The notes beneath the pieces were generated by a model, which was not told the origin of the DNA, did not search any database, and was given only the letters and a program-made list of their open reading frames with translations. This document shows, piece after piece, positions 56,001 to 63,728 of a stretch of DNA of 64,000 bases (the first letter of the stretch is position 1; every line of letters begins with the position of its first letter). This DNA is from Lachnospiraceae bacterium (lineage in GTDB: Bacteria > Bacillota > Clostridia > Lachnospirales > Lachnospiraceae). Location of the stretch: contig JAGBBW010000068.1 in NCBI GenBank assembly GCA_017938285.1, positions 1-64,000 on the forward strand, read 5' to 3'. The position numbers and the translations under genes were made by a program.

Positions 56001-56913
56001 CATGGCTGGCGGTCTGGTTGGCGAGATTGGCCCAAATGGTATAGAAAGCACGATGAACAAACCTAAGGAAAACGCAAGCTGTATCTGGAATTGCTACAAT
56101 ACCGGTCATCTTACTGCTGCTACGGTAGCCGGAATTTATGTTTATAACAATAGCCTTGCTGCAGGTTATGTAGAAAACTGTTACAATATTGGTAAACTGA
56201 CCTGTAGTGAATTTCCAATGGATGGTTACTCCCTGTTTGGAAAAGCAGACATCATATCGTCCTTTACTAGCTGCTGTAACAGCACATACATGAAAAACTG
56301 CTATGCCGATGGCAATAAGGTCAGCGGTAGTGCATGGCAGAAGTCATCCAGTCTGGGCCGCATGGTACTCAAGGCCATCCCGGAGGATGCAAGTGTAATT
56401 CCGGAAGTGAATGTTACACCGGAAACGATTACCATACAGTATCCAGAGCCTGTACAGTGGGCTATAGACAATAAATTAATTCCAACGCCTTCGGAAGACT
56501 ACTCGCTGGCTGAGGTTTGCACCCGTGCTGAATTCTTTACCTACCTGTGGCGTTTGGATGGTGCTCCAAAGGCTACTGACCCAAGTCCTTACGTTGATGT
56601 GAAGGAAGGCAACGAGTACTATGATGCTGCTATCTGGGCTTACAATAAGGGTCTGATTACGATTAAAATATTTGCAACAAAAACCATGCTCTGTAAACGT
56701 AGTGAATCGATGCTCTATCTATGGCAGTATGCAGGCTCACCGGAAGGCTTTACCTGCAAATATTATGATGTCACTTCCAAATATCGGGAAGCTGTAGGCT
56801 GGGCAGTGGAAAACAATATCATTACTGCTGAAGGTTCCGGAAAATTTGGTTCCTCTGCTACCTGTACCCGTGAGGAAATGATTACTTTCCTCTATCGCAC
56901 CATCAAAAAGTAA
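53089..56913 (+). CDS. Large S-layer-homology surface protein with beta repeats
   Basis: A 1274-residue secreted protein. Signal peptide 1-27. Three repeats of about 100 residues follow, each with the pattern E-W/Y-x-G-x-F/L-D-x-x-G-x-F (for example EWTGNLDSLGRF, EWSGNFDEYGRF), and a weaker fourth near 490-570. Two SH3-like segments (DNWCAVLYDG; GEWCRIIFGG) flank it. From about 715 (GGSGTRNDPFLIATAEQLD, then MGSFDGNGHIISGM) a right-handed beta-helix region of the GLUG type runs to about 1090. The C-terminus has SLH-type modules (VQWAIDN, CTRAEFFTYLWR, AIWAYNKGLI, CTREEMITFLYR) for binding cell-wall polymer. Codons with T in third position seem more common than in neighbours, which may reflect transfer. 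It follows the C11 gene by 47 nt. Confidence 0.8.
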   Translation: MKRMIRWLCLLFLLSIVVCRYPASTAAAETKVTKIDVEMREPELGEKPAGTVTVNGSTGAEFAGIQWYGEFDRNGGFKANEVYSARIDFKIQDTLKDKVFVTIEPENMRINGVSGAYGQIGCEKSDDGRRVSICYILPYYFTESGEKKPIEYLNMAECTLEVPEAGKKPATAEQVRMNEGSSLYVEYIEWTGNLDSLGRFAAGKDYTAKISLKIKPEDTIAVAAHPALFEKYLKVNGNASDKVEWFYSCDQLILYYTFTTKEKVNTITEVDNVKLTITEPVVGELPRYDARVADGWKSYVTHSEWSGNFDEYGRFQAGEEYTFTVTTRVDPTEGDFVYEQSGNHILNNQFVTKKTVSDGGKEITISYTFPALTGTAPSPSRTPVDDFKSGDYGVMEMNGYSDVVYLYDGMGEDKEIYTTKKQGVTLLVLSAYVKDNWCAVLYDGKLLYVQHSDIFSNHVKYGNSPVEAYGNAWTTAEKVTGGKPVRLVGGYYIDARVNQEPVVKDDYRKDDDQYYMSDMSWNYEGPLQPYTWAEFVITCKAKEGYYFAHNVKTDYIFVYMPDEVHYIDKDTVQLIYYKWIDGSSVDIGVTKAMEKYNEMHPIGHFNSTPVFGTAMLYQPVEVRMYDVNDGSTKFYTYPAVTKTASFERLNTSAKITILDYDLTDEIPEMTGEWCRIIFGGKVGFVPKACLTDVVLTDFWEGAPAKLHDSPYKFAGGSGTRNDPFLIATAEQLDAVRKNLTAHYKLIADIDLSQWGNWVPIGATPAFGAGTDSANKAQFGGGAFMGSFDGNGHIISGMTIVVNEEKPYMQEKGNSRFYGLFGITGGAEIKNLGLVNYNIDINYTGVTENLMMWAGAFSGWFNCNNEKNTYDAAGNMENCYADGGKISITANVAEGAAANISIEVGGLVGEASLGKINRCYNGSDITVKCNSPFYLVGAGICATMCNTWITECYNAGNISLPVGDVHTFWRDSMAGGLVGEIGPNGIESTMNKPKENASCIWNCYNTGHLTAATVAGIYVYNNSLAAGYVENCYNIGKLTCSEFPMDGYSLFGKADIISSFTSCCNSTYMKNCYADGNKVSGSAWQKSSSLGRMVLKAIPEDASVIPEVNVTPETITIQYPEPVQWAIDNKLIPTPSEDYSLAEVCTRAEFFTYLWRLDGAPKATDPSPYVDVKEGNEYYDAAIWAYNKGLITIKIFATKTMLCKRSESMLYLWQYAGSPEGFTCKYYDVTSKYREAVGWAVENNIITAEGSGKFGSSATCTREEMITFLYRTIKK

Positions 56914-56945
56914 TTTTAGATTTTCTTATTTGTAATTTAACAAAG

Positions 56946-56986
56946 AATCCGCTATACTAGGATTAGACTGGTATAGCGGATTTTTT
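56946..56986 (+). terminator. Terminator of the SLH protein gene
   Basis: AATCCGCTATAC and GTATAGCGGATT form a 12-bp stem followed by T6. It ends 13 nt before the next start codon, next to that gene's ribosome site. Confidence 0.9.
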
Positions 56987-56999
56987 GCGAGGGAGTGTG

Positions 57000-58703
57000 A
57001 TGAAAATGGCAAAAAATATTGGTATTGGAGTTCAAAGCTTTGCTGAACTGAGAGAAGAAGGCTATTTTTATATTGATAAGACTTCATTTATAAAGGAATG
57101 GTGGGAAAGTGGGGACAGTGTTACATTAATTACCCGTCCCCGCCGCTTTGGAAAGACCCTGAACATGAGCATGGTGGAGCAGTTCTTTTCTGTGGAGTAT
57201 GCAGGAAGAAGTGATTTATTTGAAGGACTTTCTATCTGGGAGGAAGAAAAGTACCGGGAACTGCAGGGAACCTATCCGGTCATCAGTTTGTCTTTTGCAC
57301 GGGTGAAAGAAGGGAATTATACAGATACCAGGGCAAAAATCTGTGAAATTCTTCGAAATCTTTATATCCGTTTTTCTTTTGTAAAGGATAGTGAAGTACT
57401 GACGGATGCAGACAGGGATTATTACAATCGTATGCTGGCGGCAGAAATCAGTAATTCGGATGCTACATCGGCTTTGTACCAGCTTTCGGATTATCTCTGC
57501 CGCTATTATGGCAAAAAGGTTATTATCCTGCTGGACGAGTACGATACGCCAATGCAGGAAGCTTTTGTACATGGTTATTGGGAAGAACTGGTGTCCTTCA
57601 CCCGGAGTATGTTCAATTCTGCATTTAAGACAAATCCGCAGATGGCGAGGGCCATTATGACTGGAATTACCAGGGTAAGTAAAGAATCTATTTTCTCAGA
57701 TTTAAACCATTTGGAAGTAGTAACTACCACTTCGGATAAATATGCTACTGCCTTTGGTTTTACAGAGGAGGAAGTGTTTGAGGTTCTGGATGATTATGGA
57801 TTTTCCAGTGAAAAGGAAGAAGTGAAGCAGTGGTATGACGGATTTGTTTTTGGAGAACATACTGATATTTATAATCCGTGGTCTATTTTAAATTTTATAG
57901 ATAAACAGAAGTATTCCACTTACTGGGCGAATACCAGTGCCAACAGTCTGGTTGGAAAAATCCTGCGGGAGGGAGATTCCAGAATCAAAAAGAGATTTGA
58001 ACTGCTACTTCATGGAGAAAGTATTCGTTCTGCCATTGATGAACAGATTGTCTACAACCAGCTGGATGGCAGTGAGACTGCTGTGTGGAGTCTGCTGGTG
58101 GCCAGCGGATACCTGAAGGTGCTTTCCTATGAAAGATATCAGGATATTCCCAAAAACCAGGAGCCACTTTATGAACTGGCACTGACCAATTATGAGGTCA
58201 GTCTGATGTTCCGGAGTATGATTGGGCGGTGGTTTGCTCAGACGGAGGGGGATTATAATGATTTTGTGGATGCATTGCTGGCAGGGGACCTGGATGCCAT
58301 GAATGAGTATATGAACCGTGTATCTTTGCAGGTGTTCAGTTATTTTGACACCGGAAGCAAGGCCCATGGAGCAGAACCGGAACGTTTTTATCATGGGTTT
58401 GTGTTAGGACTGATTGTGGAACTGACCGGACGGTATACCATCACTTCCAACCGGGAGAGCGGTTTTGGACGGTATGATGTTATGCTGGAACCGGAGAATC
58501 CGGAAAAGGATGACGCCATGATTCTGGAATTTAAGGTAAAGAACAAACGGCGGGAAGAAACTTTGGAGGATACTCTGGCAGCGGCATTAAAGCAGATAGA
58601 GGAAAAGCAGTATGCAGCGCAGCTGGAAGCGAAAGGTTTTCCGGCGGAGCGGATACGCAGATATGGATTTGCCTTTGAGGGAAAAAATGTACTGATTGGA
58701 TAG
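57000..58703 (+). CDS. AAA-ATPase-like/PD-(D/E)XK nuclease family protein
   Basis: A 567-residue protein of a family common in gut anaerobes (AAA-ATPase_like plus DUF1703). FxxLREEGYFYIDKT near the start and Walker A-type RPRRFGKT (46-53) are followed by LLDEYDTP (Walker B) and ITRVSKESIFSDLNHL. The C-terminus has the nuclease-like GRYDVMLEP...ILEFKVK (D and ExK). ATG 57000 has GAGGGAG 5 nt upstream; the upstream TTG is inside the terminator. The biological role is unknown; these genes are often multi-copy and mobile-like. Its transcription must start within or read through the terminator. Confidence 0.85.
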   Translation: MKMAKNIGIGVQSFAELREEGYFYIDKTSFIKEWWESGDSVTLITRPRRFGKTLNMSMVEQFFSVEYAGRSDLFEGLSIWEEEKYRELQGTYPVISLSFARVKEGNYTDTRAKICEILRNLYIRFSFVKDSEVLTDADRDYYNRMLAAEISNSDATSALYQLSDYLCRYYGKKVIILLDEYDTPMQEAFVHGYWEELVSFTRSMFNSAFKTNPQMARAIMTGITRVSKESIFSDLNHLEVVTTTSDKYATAFGFTEEEVFEVLDDYGFSSEKEEVKQWYDGFVFGEHTDIYNPWSILNFIDKQKYSTYWANTSANSLVGKILREGDSRIKKRFELLLHGESIRSAIDEQIVYNQLDGSETAVWSLLVASGYLKVLSYERYQDIPKNQEPLYELALTNYEVSLMFRSMIGRWFAQTEGDYNDFVDALLAGDLDAMNEYMNRVSLQVFSYFDTGSKAHGAEPERFYHGFVLGLIVELTGRYTITSNRESGFGRYDVMLEPENPEKDDAMILEFKVKNKRREETLEDTLAAALKQIEEKQYAAQLEAKGFPAERIRRYGFAFEGKNVLIG

Positions 58704-58735
58704 AGGACAGACCGAAAGAAGTGGTAAGATGATAT

Positions 58736-58790
58736 AAGAAGGTGTTGATGTAAGAGTTTTTTGACTTTTGCAGCAACGCCTTCTTTTTTT
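58736..58790 (+). terminator. Terminator after the AAA/nuclease gene
   Basis: AAGAAGGTGTTG (58736-58747) pairs with CAACGCCTTCTT (58774-58785; one G-U), followed by a T run. Confidence 0.85.
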
Positions 58791-58872
58791 ACCTGAGTTT
58801 TACCTGTTGTAATTACAGATTTTAAATTAGTCCGATATACTGTGGAGGAAAAGGAAAGAGAGGGAGAAGAAA

Positions 58873-60045
58873 ATGGGAAGAATAAAAGAAGATTTTGACA
58901 GCATTCTGGAACAGCAAAGAATAAAGCCGGTGTATCAGCCGGTGGTTTCGTTAAAGACAGGAGAAGTAATCGGATATGAAGCACTCAGCAGAATTAGTTC
59001 CCCGACAGAAATCAGTAATACAGAAGAATTGTTTCATCTGGCAGATATCTATGGGAAAGTATGGGAACTGGAACAGATATGCAGAGGAAAAATACTGGAA
59101 AAGTACCACAGGTTACAAAGAAAAGAAAACAGAAAGCTTTTTCTGAATGTAAATCCCATGGTAATTCATGATAAGGAATTCCGGTCTGGTTTTACGAGCG
59201 GATATCTGAACCGGTACGGGCTGGATATGGAAAATATTGTGTTTGAAGTAACGGAAAGAAATTCCATTGATGATATGAAAGGGTTCAAGGAAACCATCCG
59301 CCATTATAAATCCCAGGGATACCAGATTGCAGTGGATGATGCCGGTTCCTGTTATTCCGGGTTAAATCTGATTTGTGATGTGGTTCCGCATTATTTAAAG
59401 CTTGACATAGAACTAATCCGTGGAATACAGAATGATACGATAAAATATGCAATGGTAAAGGCAATGGTGGAATTTGCAGACCTGACAAACATCCAGCTGA
59501 TAGCAGAAGGTATTGAATGTGAAGAAGAATTAAAGACACTGTTAAAGTTAGGAGTCCACAACGGACAGGGATATTTTCTTGGCAGACCGGCAGAGGAACT
59601 GAAAGAGACGGAGGCGGCTGCTGTTGAAATGATACAGAAATATAACGCAAAACGGGCGGAAAAAATAAAAAAAATGGATGCAGGAAACAAGGAGTTCCGG
59701 GCGGTGCTGTTTCAGTTTGACAGCTACAAATCCTATGCAGCTTATTGTGAAAAGTATGGGGATGAAGAAGGTGACAAGCTGATTGGTGTTATGCAGCAGG
59801 TAATTGAACAGAATCTTCTGGAAGGAGAAACAGCGGTTCAGGTAAGTGAAGACGGAATACTGGCTGTACTGGAAAAGGAACATTATAAATTCAGAACAGA
59901 AAGAATTGCGACTGTATTCAGAAACCGGATAAGAGAATATTATCAGAAAGAGGATATAGAGAAGGGCTATCTGGCAGGGAAGAACAAGCATGGGGAGAGC
60001 AGGAAATATCCGCTTCTTGCGTTGGAGTCGGAGAGAGTGATTTGA
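58873..60045 (+). CDS. EAL-domain cyclic di-GMP phosphodiesterase
   Basis: A 390-residue cytosolic protein. EAL is at 36-38 (YEALSR); metal and catalytic residues are kept: N92/N94 (LNVNP), E128 (EVTER), D155-D156, K176 and D178 (YLKLDIE), E212 and E215 (AEGIE), and Q232 (GQGYFLGRP). The usual DDFG(S/T)G loop is DDAGSC, a small change next to the catalytic aspartates. It likely cuts cyclic di-GMP to pGpG. A C-terminal extension (about 255-390) of unknown fold, perhaps a sensory domain, replaces the usual GGDEF partner. GAGAGGGAG precedes the ATG. No neighbour is clearly related. Confidence 0.9.
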   Translation: MGRIKEDFDSILEQQRIKPVYQPVVSLKTGEVIGYEALSRISSPTEISNTEELFHLADIYGKVWELEQICRGKILEKYHRLQRKENRKLFLNVNPMVIHDKEFRSGFTSGYLNRYGLDMENIVFEVTERNSIDDMKGFKETIRHYKSQGYQIAVDDAGSCYSGLNLICDVVPHYLKLDIELIRGIQNDTIKYAMVKAMVEFADLTNIQLIAEGIECEEELKTLLKLGVHNGQGYFLGRPAEELKETEAAAVEMIQKYNAKRAEKIKKMDAGNKEFRAVLFQFDSYKSYAAYCEKYGDEEGDKLIGVMQQVIEQNLLEGETAVQVSEDGILAVLEKEHYKFRTERIATVFRNRIREYYQKEDIEKGYLAGKNKHGESRKYPLLALESERVI

Positions 60046-60130
60046 TTACCTGCCGCAAATACGTAGTAGTTGTCTGTTTGGTTTGGATTCTGAGTTATTT
60101 TGTTGTACAAATAGTTGCAAAATAATTCTT

Positions 60131-60171
60131 TTTACCTTTCTTTTACATATACAAGGTTTTATTCTTTACAT
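60131..60171 (+). promoter_or_regulatory. Candidate Pho box before pstS
   Basis: TTTACC (60131-60136) and TTTACAT (60142-60148) start 11 bp apart, and another TTTACAT (60165-60171) follows 23 bp later, about two helical turns. Direct repeats of TTNACA with 5-bp gaps are the Gram-positive PhoP site, fitting phosphate-starvation induction. Confidence 0.65.
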
Positions 60172-60237
60172 AAGGGGTATATTCTTGGATACGTAAACAG
60201 GAAAAAGAGAATAATAACTGAAAAAAGGAGAAGTTTT

Positions 60238-61107
60238 ATGAAAAAGAAATTATTATCTGTACTCACCGCTCTTACTTTAAGTATTGGCATGATTGGCTGT
60301 GGCGGCAGCGAAGGTTTTAACAATGGCGAAGAAATTTCCATTATTACAAGAGAGGATGGCTCCGGTACCAGAGGCGCATTCATTGAACTGTTTGGAATTG
60401 AAAAGAAGAATGAGGCTGGCAATAAGATTGACCATACAACAGATGCGGCAAGCATTACCAACAGCACTTCTGTTATGATGACAACGGTGGAATCTGACTT
60501 ACACGCCATCGGTTATATTTCCCTTGGCTCCCTCAATGATACGGTAAAAGCAGTAAAAATCGATGGCGTGACTCCGAGTGTGGAGAATATTAAAAATGGT
60601 TCGTATTCCATTTACCGTCCGTTTAATATTGCAGTAAAGGATGGCTTGAGCGATGTGGCACAGGATTTTATTAACTATATCTTAAGTGCAGAAGGCCAGG
60701 CTGTAATTGAAGGTGCAGGTTATATTACCGTTTCTGAAAATGGCGCATTTGCAGGTAATGGTGCAACCGGTAAGGTTACTGTGGCAGGTTCTTCTTCGGT
60801 ATCGCCGGTTATGCAGAAGTTAAAGGAAGCATATCTTGCAGTGAACACAGGTGCAGAAATTGAAATTCTTACCAGTGATTCTTCCACAGGTATGAGCAAT
60901 GCCATTGAAGGAATCTGTGATATTGGTATGGCGTCCAGGGCAGTAAAGGATAGTGAAAAGGAGAAGGGTCTGACAGAGATTACGATTGCGAACGACGGGG
61001 TGGCAGTTATCGTAAACAAGGAAAATCCGGCAGACAGTATGACAAAGGAACAGGTAGAGCAGATTTATACCGGAGCAGTAACCGTCTGGTCTGATATTGT
61101 GAAATAA
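60238..61107 (+). CDS. pstS: Phosphate ABC transporter binding lipoprotein, circularly permuted
   Basis: A 289-residue lipoprotein (MIGC, lipidated C21) that captures phosphate outside the cell. ATG 60238 follows AAAAGGAG. The order of parts is swapped relative to classical PstS. Here REDGSGTRGAF (39-48), IGYISLGSL (91-99) and YRPFNIAVKDG, which usually lie in the second half, come first. GKVTVAGSSSVSP (178-190), DIGMASRAVKD, IANDGVAVIVNKENP and IYTGAVTVWSD, usually the first half, come second. All phosphate-binding signatures are still present (SxSxSP, SGTR, IGMASR). It heads the pst operon. Confidence 0.9.
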   Translation: MKKKLLSVLTALTLSIGMIGCGGSEGFNNGEEISIITREDGSGTRGAFIELFGIEKKNEAGNKIDHTTDAASITNSTSVMMTTVESDLHAIGYISLGSLNDTVKAVKIDGVTPSVENIKNGSYSIYRPFNIAVKDGLSDVAQDFINYILSAEGQAVIEGAGYITVSENGAFAGNGATGKVTVAGSSSVSPVMQKLKEAYLAVNTGAEIEILTSDSSTGMSNAIEGICDIGMASRAVKDSEKEKGLTEITIANDGVAVIVNKENPADSMTKEQVEQIYTGAVTVWSDIVK

Positions 61108-61125
61108 GCAGGGAAAGGAAAAACT

Positions 61126-62037
61126 GTGAAAACAAAACGTGAAACAGGAAGCAGAAACCGCCGCATGGAAAAGGCAGTAGAAATCTTTTTTCTACTGCTT
61201 GCCTGTGTTTCCATTATTGCGGTAGTAGTAATTTGTATCTTTTTATTTGCCAATGGACTTCCGGCAGTATTTGAAATCGGTGTGGGTAATTTCCTTCTGG
61301 GAAAACGGTGGAGACCGGGAGAGAATCTGTTTGGTATTTTTCCAATGATTGTGGGCAGTATTTATGCGACCATCGGTGCCATTTTAATTGGTGTACCAAT
61401 TGGTGTACTGACTGCGGTGTTTATGGCGAAAATCTGTCCTAAGCGGCTGTATAAATTTTTAAAACCGGCAGTAGAACTTCTGGCGGGGATTCCGTCCATT
61501 GTATATGGTTTCTTTGCGCTGGTGGTGATTGTACCGGTAATCCGGAATGCGTTTCCGGGAAATGGTCTTAGCCTGTTGTCTGCCTGCATTCTGCTTGGCA
61601 TTATGATTCTTCCGACGATTATCGGAGTGGCAGAGTCGGCCATCCGGGCAGTGCCGGAAAGTTATTATGAGGGTGCGCTGGCTCTTGGGGCTACCAGGGA
61701 ACGGAGTCTGTTCCGGGTGGTTCTGCCTGCGGCAAAGTCCGGGGTATCTGCCGGAGTAGTACTTGGTATTGGCCGTGCCATTGGTGAGACGATGGCAGTG
61801 AACATGGTTGCCGGAAACCAGAAGGTGATTCCGGAGAGTATTTTTAAAGGAGTACGAACCCTGACAACAAACATTGTGATGGAAATGGGCTATGCAGCAG
61901 ATTTGCACCGGGAGGCGCTGATTGCCAATGGTGTAGTATTGTTCCTGTTCATTTTGATTATTAATTCGGTATTTTTTATTCTGAAACGTCCGGAGGGCGG
62001 AAGAAAACGCAGGAAGGGAAAGGCGGTGAAAGTATAA
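61126..62037 (+). CDS. pstC: Phosphate ABC transporter permease PstC
   Basis: A 303-residue inner-membrane protein with about six helices. RWRPGENLFGIFPMIVGSIYATIGA and LAGIPSIVYGFFALVVIVP are typical of PstC, and the coupling (EAA) loop is SYYEGALALGATRERSLFRVVLPAA. GTG start with AAAGGAA upstream; starts 18 nt after pstS and overlaps pstA by one base. Confidence 0.95.
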   Translation: MKTKRETGSRNRRMEKAVEIFFLLLACVSIIAVVVICIFLFANGLPAVFEIGVGNFLLGKRWRPGENLFGIFPMIVGSIYATIGAILIGVPIGVLTAVFMAKICPKRLYKFLKPAVELLAGIPSIVYGFFALVVIVPVIRNAFPGNGLSLLSACILLGIMILPTIIGVAESAIRAVPESYYEGALALGATRERSLFRVVLPAAKSGVSAGVVLGIGRAIGETMAVNMVAGNQKVIPESIFKGVRTLTTNIVMEMGYAADLHREALIANGVVLFLFILIINSVFFILKRPEGGRKRRKGKAVKV

Positions 62038-62960
62038 TGGCAGAGAAGAATGTAAAACAGGCAGGCAAGGAAACGGAGCATCGAGAGGACTCTTATGTTT
62101 TTGTCAACCAGAGTACCTGGCAGCGGAAACTGCGTACTTATACAAAACACCCCGGCTCCCTGATTCTTTTACTTTTAGTAGGAATTTCTGCGGCAGCTAC
62201 CATGGGCCTGTTGCTGTTTCTGATTGCGTACATTTTAGTGAAAGGTGTGCCGCACCTGACAGCGGACTTATTTGCCTGGAAGTATACGTCGGAAAATGTA
62301 TCCATGCTGCCGGCAATTATTAATACTGTATTTATGACGGCAATTTCCCTGCTGATTGCGGTACCATGCGGCATCGGAGCAGCGATTTATCTGGCAGAAT
62401 ATGCGAAGAGGGGCAATGCTTTTGTAAAGGTCATCCGGCTGATGGCAGAAACCCTGTCCGGTATTCCGTCAATCGTATATGGTCTGTTCGGTATGCTTTG
62501 TTTTGTAACGACCCTGGGCTGGAATTATTCCCTGCTGGCAGGAGCGTGTACCCTGTCCATTATGATTCTGCCGCTGATTCTCCGGACGACAGAGGAAGCA
62601 CTGCTTTCTGTTCCGGATTCCTACCGGGAGGCAAGCTTTGGGCTGGGGGCAGGAAAGTTCCGTACGATTTTGAAGATTGTGCTGCCAGCATCGGTTCCGG
62701 GAATTTTAGCAGGTGTTATCCTGGCGATTGGGCGAATTGTAGGTGAGACAGCCGCCCTGCTTTATACCTCCGGTACGGTGGCAGAGGTGGCGGACAGCCT
62801 GTTTGCTTCAGCGGAAACCCTGGCACTGCACATGTGGGTATTAAGCGGAGAGAGTCTGTACACAAATCAGGCGTATGCCACAGCAGTGGTACTGCTGGTG
62901 GTGGTAGTACTTATTAATGGACTTTCGGGAATGGTGGCAAAGAAAATTGCGAAGCAGTAA
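62037..62960 (+). CDS. pstA: Phosphate ABC transporter permease PstA
   Basis: A 307-residue membrane permease with about six helices, partner of PstC. LIAVPCGIGAAIYLAEYAK, LSGIPSIVYGLFGMLCFV and the EAA loop SYREASFGLGAGKFRTILKIVLPAS match PstA. The ATG shares a base with the pstC stop (TAATG), so translation is coupled. The first 55 residues are hydrophilic and longer than usual. Confidence 0.95.
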   Translation: MAEKNVKQAGKETEHREDSYVFVNQSTWQRKLRTYTKHPGSLILLLLVGISAAATMGLLLFLIAYILVKGVPHLTADLFAWKYTSENVSMLPAIINTVFMTAISLLIAVPCGIGAAIYLAEYAKRGNAFVKVIRLMAETLSGIPSIVYGLFGMLCFVTTLGWNYSLLAGACTLSIMILPLILRTTEEALLSVPDSYREASFGLGAGKFRTILKIVLPASVPGILAGVILAIGRIVGETAALLYTSGTVAEVADSLFASAETLALHMWVLSGESLYTNQAYATAVVLLVVVVLINGLSGMVAKKIAKQ

Positions 62961-62978
62961 AGGAGAAGAAAACATAAC

Positions 62979-63728
62979 ATGAACAAAATAGAAATCCGGG
63001 ATGTGAATTTGTTTTATAATGAATTTCATGCCCTAAAGGGAATTAATCTGGACATAGCTGCTAATGAAATTACAGCATTTATCGGTCATTCCGGCTGTGG
63101 CAAGTCTACCTTGTTAAAGTCTTTAAACCGCATGAATGATTTAGTGGAGGGTTGTAAAATATCCGGAAAAATGCTGCTGGACGGAGAGGATATTTATGGT
63201 GACATGGACGTGAATCTGCTCAGAAAGAGGGTAGGTATGGTGTTCCAGAAACCAAATCCTTTCCCAATGAGTATATATGACAATATTGCCTTTGGTCCAA
63301 GAACCCATGGTGTAAAAAGCAAAGCAAAACTGGATGAGATTGTGGAAAAGTCCCTGCGGGACGCCGCCATCTGGGACGAAGTAAAGGACAGGCTGAAAAA
63401 GAGTGCTCTTGGTATGTCCGGTGGTCAGCAGCAGAGACTTTGTATTGCCAGAGCCCTTGCAGTCTGTCCGGAAGTACTTCTGATGGATGAGCCGACCTCG
63501 GCACTGGACCCGATTTCCACAGCAAAAATCGAGGATCTGGTGCTGGAGTTAAAGAAACAGTATACCATTGTGATGGTAACCCACAATATGCAGCAGGCAA
63601 CCAGAGTGTCAGATAAAACCGTATTTTTTCTGCTTGGTGAGGTAGTGGAAGCAGCACCGACAGAGCAGCTGTTTTCTGTACCGAAGGATAAGCGGACGGA
63701 AGATTATATTACAGGGAGGTTTGGATGA
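62979..63728 (+). CDS. pstB: Phosphate ABC transporter ATPase PstB
   Basis: A 249-residue ATPase that energises phosphate import. Walker A GHSGCGKS, signature MSGGQQQR, Walker [14 protein letters not shown] and the switch VTHNMQQA are all present; [20 protein letters not shown] is the PstB-specific Q-loop region. Length typical. The stop overlaps the phoU start (ATGA). Confidence 0.97.
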   Translation: MNKIEIRDVNLFYNEFHALKGINLDIAANEITAFIGHSGCGKSTLLKSLNRMNDLVEGCKISGKMLLDGEDIYGDMDVNLLRKRVGMVFQKPNPFPMSIYDNIAFGPRTHGVKSKAKLDEIVEKSLRDAAIWDEVKDRLKKSALGMSGGQQQRLCIARALAVCPEVLLMDEPTSALDPISTAKIEDLVLELKKQYTIVMVTHNMQQATRVSDKTVFFLLGEVVEAAPTEQLFSVPKDKRTEDYITGRFG

